A stretch of DNA of 10,503 bases from assembly GCA_003157315.1 (NCBI GenBank), contig PMJE01000591.1, positions 10,131-20,633 of the forward strand. Reading direction: 5' to 3'. Under the pieces are notes generated by a model. The model was given only the letters and a program-made list of their open reading frames with translations, was not told where the DNA came from and did not search any database. A program made the position numbers and the translations under genes. Position 1 is the first letter of the stretch; the number at the start of each line of letters is the position of its first letter. Shown here piece after piece: positions 9,137 to 10,503 of this stretch. Source of the DNA: Myxococcales bacterium. GTDB lineage: Bacteria; Myxococcota; Polyangia; Fen-1088.

Positions 9137-9164
9137 TTGCACCATAGCTGAACTAATGTATAGT
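9137..9164 (+). promoter_or_regulatory. Putative sigma-70-type promoter for the DUF763 gene
   Basis: TTGCAC (9137-9142) and TATAGT (9159-9164) are separated by 16 bases and lie in a locally AT-richer stretch about 35 bases before the start codon at 9200. The -10 box matches consensus in five of six positions; the -35 box is weaker. Confidence 0.42.
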
Positions 9165-9199
9165 GGCGGCATGGTCCAGCCTGCAAGAGGCCCGCTTGC

Positions 9200-10432
9200 A
9201 TGAAGACCGGCACGGCTGACTTGCCCCTGCATCACGGTCACGTGCCGGCTTGGTTGGCAGGCCGCATGGCGCGGCTGGGCCGCGTGGTGGTGGAGGCTTT
9301 GGTGTTGGAGTACGGGCGCGATGAGGTGTTGCGACGGCTGGCCAACCCATTCTGGTTCCAGGCGCTCGGTTGCGTGATGGGCATGGACTGGCATTCGTCG
9401 GGCATCACGACCAGCGTTCTCGGTGCTCTCAAGCGGGGATTGGCCCCGGTCGAGTGGGAGCTGGGTCTGCATGTGTGCGGTGGGCGCGGTCGCCACTCGC
9501 GCCAAACCCCGGCGGAATTGCTCGCGCTGGGCGAACGAGTGTCAGTGGACGCGCCCGCCCTGGTGCGAGCCAGCCGCTTGGTCGCGAAAGTGGACAGCGC
9601 AGCGGTGCAGGACGGGTTCGCTCTCTACCTGCACGGGTTCGTGGTGACCGACGACGGCAAGTGGACCGTGGTGCAACAGGGGATGAACCCGGATCGACGC
9701 CAGGCGCGGCGCTACCACTGGCTGTGGGAACGGGCAGGCTCATTTGTCGACGCGCCCCACGCCGCCATCGAGGGCATTCCGCAGGGAAGCATCGTGAACT
9801 TCACTGATCGCCAGGCTGCGGCTGCGCGGACCGCGACGGTGGCGTTGGCCAACCGCCCGCCCGAGGCCGTGCTGGTCGAAGTGGAGCGCGCGGCCAGGCT
9901 GGTGTTGCCGGAGCATCACGACGTGCGCGAAAAGGATGTGGACCTGCGCCGACTGGCCGCTGCCTTGACTGTGGCGGCCGAGCGCGGGCCGGCGGATTTT
10001 CCCGAGCTGTTGCTCACGCCTGGCATCGGCGGTCGCACGCTCTTCGCCTTGTCCCTGGTGGCCGAGGTGGTGTATGGGGCGCCCAGTCGCTTCTCTGATC
10101 CGGCGCGCTTTTCCTTTGCCCATGGGGGCAAGGATGGGCACCCATTCCCGGTTCCGTTGACCATCTACGATGAGACGCTGGCGGTGCTCCGGCGCGCAGT
10201 CAACCAGGCCAAGTTGGGGCAGGACGAAAAACTGGCGGCGCTGCGCCGATTGGACGAGCAGTGCCGCACACTGGAGGCGGCAGCGACCGGGCATTCCCAG
10301 CGTGCGCCGGCCCTGTCGCTCCCTGCAATTATCAGCGACCAGCGCAGGCGCGCCCCGGCTTGGGACGGCCGAACCTGCTTCGGTAGTGTCGCGCGACGGC
10401 CGCGCCAACTGCGCCTGCCATTTGCCACCTGA
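9200..10432 (+). CDS. DUF763 domain protein
   Basis: This 410-aa protein matches my memory of the DUF763 family (COG1415), conserved proteins of unknown function best known from archaea and scattered in bacteria. Signature segments are TGTADLPLHHGHVPAWL at 3-19, EYGRDEVLRRLANPFWFQALGC at 38-58 (split here only by the Gly/Arg turn), GMDWHSSGITTSVLGALK at 61-78, and the central HGFVVTDDGKWTVVQQGMN. TPGIGGRT at 273-280 resembles a helix-hairpin-helix turn, and DPARFSFAHGGKDGHPFPVP follows. Length is normal and nothing looks broken. A purine-rich AAGAGG at 9185-9190 precedes the ATG by nine bases. There is no signal peptide, so a cytoplasmic role is likely. The hairpin-like motif hints at nucleic-acid binding, which is inference only. 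It has its own promoter candidate and no clear partner in the window. Confidence 0.88.
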   Translation: MKTGTADLPLHHGHVPAWLAGRMARLGRVVVEALVLEYGRDEVLRRLANPFWFQALGCVMGMDWHSSGITTSVLGALKRGLAPVEWELGLHVCGGRGRHSRQTPAELLALGERVSVDAPALVRASRLVAKVDSAAVQDGFALYLHGFVVTDDGKWTVVQQGMNPDRRQARRYHWLWERAGSFVDAPHAAIEGIPQGSIVNFTDRQAAAARTATVALANRPPEAVLVEVERAARLVLPEHHDVREKDVDLRRLAAALTVAAERGPADFPELLLTPGIGGRTLFALSLVAEVVYGAPSRFSDPARFSFAHGGKDGHPFPVPLTIYDETLAVLRRAVNQAKLGQDEKLAALRRLDEQCRTLEAAATGHSQRAPALSLPAIISDQRRRAPAWDGRTCFGSVARRPRQLRLPFAT

Positions 10433-10472
10433 GCCGCAAGGCGCGGTGCTGCTTCGATGTCAGGCACGCAGC

Positions 10473-10487
10473 GGATCCTAGGGATCC
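10473..10487. repeat. Short inverted/direct GGATCC repeat
   Basis: Two GGATCC hexamers stand three bases apart (10473-10478 and 10482-10487) about 40 bases after the DUF763 stop codon. As GGATCC is its own reverse complement, the unit reads as both a direct and an inverted repeat. There is no U-tract, and function is unclear. Confidence 0.3.
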
Positions 10488-10503
10488 CAGGCCGGGCCGT
10501 CGC

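Overview
The window is high-GC bacterial DNA, most plausibly from a myxobacterium-like lineage (Myxococcota/Polyangia or a related deltaproteobacterium). The main clue is a large lipoprotein at 5641-7713. It combines a long Gly/Thr/Ala/Ser-rich linker, a MopE-type metal-binding segment and a fibro-slime domain, an architecture I associate with those groups. This placement is inference; there is no rRNA or tRNA to anchor it.

Layout: (1) 1-1764, a glutamine-hydrolysing asparagine synthetase (AsnB family) whose N-terminus lies upstream of the window. (2) 1832-2110, minus strand, a 92-aa charged helical protein. (3) 2416-2667, minus strand, an unrecognised 83-aa protein with a good Shine-Dalgarno sequence. 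(4) 3050-3514, a NUDIX hydrolase. (5) 3759-5243, a radical SAM protein with an N-terminal B12-binding-like domain. (6) 5641-7713, the MopE/fibro-slime lipoprotein. (7) 7842-8681, minus strand, an FkbM-type methyltransferase that carries a lipoprotein signal peptide. (8) 8763-9077, the decayed end of a leucine-rich-repeat gene. (9) 9200-10432, a DUF763 protein preceded by a credible promoter.

The AsnB, radical SAM, NUDIX and FkbM genes are family types often found in accessory surface-glycan or natural-product loci, and the lipoprotein suggests cell-surface work. The genes do not form one tight operon: spacings are large, strands alternate and several gaps hold decayed coding sequence.

The most unusual pattern is in the gaps. 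At least four separate intergenic stretches (about 2850-2981, 3530-3603, 5254-5346 and 7718-7756) hold short, same-strand remnants of asparagine synthetase genes. They match different parts of the intact copy at 1-1764 and sit beside the NUDIX, radical SAM and fibro-slime genes. Together with the broken LRR gene, this points to a locus repeatedly rebuilt around several asnB copies, with only one intact copy left in view. I see no CRISPR array, no insertion sequence with recognisable ends, and no RNA gene.
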